DNA of 64,000 nt. Source: Diplonema papillatum. Its lineage: Eukaryota > Euglenozoa > Diplonemea > Diplonemida > Diplonemidae. The notes beneath the pieces are model-generated. The model worked only from the letters and a program-made list of their open reading frames with translations. It was not told the DNA's origin and did no database searches. Location: positions 496,001 to 560,000 of the forward strand of contig JAPJBO010000016.1 in the NCBI GenBank assembly GCA_030068145.1, given 5' to 3'. The number at the start of each line of letters is the position of its first letter. Position 1 is the stretch's first letter. This document shows positions 63,471 through 64,000 of the stretch, one piece after another. The position numbers were made by a program, and so were the translations under genes.

Positions 63471-63801
63471 GCAACCTCCTGCTAGCCACGGTGGGTAACG
63501 CGGCGGCAAGGGAGCACAGTTCCCACTGCGATTTATCGGCGGTGGAACCAAGTATGCCTTGGCTGTAAGAACGAAGACCGCGGGCCAGTCGCGATGGTCA
63601 ATGGGGAAACTCAGCAGGTCGCATCAGCACGCAACAGCGGGCGGGGTTCGCCCTCGCACTACCAGCAGCCAGGGTCTTCAAAAAGCAGGATTTTTCGTTC
63701 GCGTTTTCCAGTTGGTTACCATCTGCGCACTGACCGAAGAAGAATCGCACGCCAGCAATGTTTATAACCCACTCAATTCTTCAGCGTTGTGTTGTTGCTG
63801 G

Positions 63802-63832
<31 letters not shown>
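63802..63832 (+). repeat. (GTT)n microsatellite
   Basis: About ten GTT units. The poly-Gln or poly-Cys ORFs across it are artefacts unless part of an unseen gene. Confidence 0.95.
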
Positions 63833-64000
63833 CAAGCCTACCGGCTCTGCGTCTCCCGGCAAGTAGGGTCATGGCATAGACGGGCGTCTCTCTAGAAAGC
63901 AAGAGCGAAAAAAAGAGTGGAGGGAACACAGAACTTGCTGATGGGTCGCACTGACGCACCCGTAGAAGGACTCGTGGCGGCAGGGTATTCCGACAGTTCC

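Larger units (their letters stand above)
63127..64000. other. Upstream region of the kelch-like gene; motif E, repeat D, GTT microsatellite
   Basis: Motif E (minus: GACACCAAACTGATCGTCCC then TCGGGATCG) is at about 63210-63250 and repeat D copy 2 at 63390-63470. No gene is recognised to the right edge. Confidence 0.45.

Overview
This window is nuclear DNA of a protist, most likely a euglenozoan and probably a diplonemid or a relative that has kept spliceosomal introns. Four observations point that way. Every recognisable cellular gene lies on the minus strand across about 63 kb, as in euglenozoan directional gene clusters. One gene looks like BILBO1, the flagellar pocket collar protein known from kinetoplastids. 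The partial SSU rRNA has euglenozoan-looking wording around the GGTTGATTCCG block. Several genes have clean GT-AG introns with matching phase, which is not expected of a kinetoplastid. No database search was run, so the lineage call is an inference.

Minus-strand genes, low to high coordinate (the reverse of transcription order): a membrane-anchored Ca-dependent apyrase (833-2395, incomplete at the left edge); an exon with tandem RIIa/DPY30-like docking domains (7556-7864); a WD40 protein (13527-14980, two exons); an unknown ORF (15920-16459); an SLC35A-type nucleotide-sugar transporter (19518-22731, three exons) with a decayed copy of its last exon just downstream; two tandem Rab7-like GTPases (25351-31968 and 36581-37348); an intronless PARG (38558-40204); an unknown basic/acidic protein (41312-42913); a proline-rich low-complexity protein (45207-46769); the BILBO1-like gene (51531-54480); and a kelch-like protein with poly-Q (60523-63126).

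The remainder is densely populated by mobile DNA. A 3.1 kb hAT element on the plus strand sits in a 6.07 kb intron of one Rab7 gene, while the paralogue has a 234-nt intron at the same place. A retroelement ORF at 47989-50052 joins the C-terminal half of a reverse transcriptase to a USP-type deubiquitinase domain and C2HC fingers. Remnants with the same USP tail and/or finger lie at 6488-6960 and 9536-9784. Several short TIR families are dispersed. Family A (about 200-300 bp) repeatedly lies tens of bases from splice sites. Family B can carry a Cys/His-rich ORF. Two further families are found nested inside A. Isolated fragments of nuclear rDNA (one SSU, three LSU) are scattered at 2.8, 18.1, 20.7-21.3 and 25.0 kb in both orientations.

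Exon boundaries given here rest on GT/AG sites plus agreement of reading phase. For the transporter and the WD40 gene the joined lengths are exact multiples of three. No tRNA, spliced-leader RNA or CRISPR was found.
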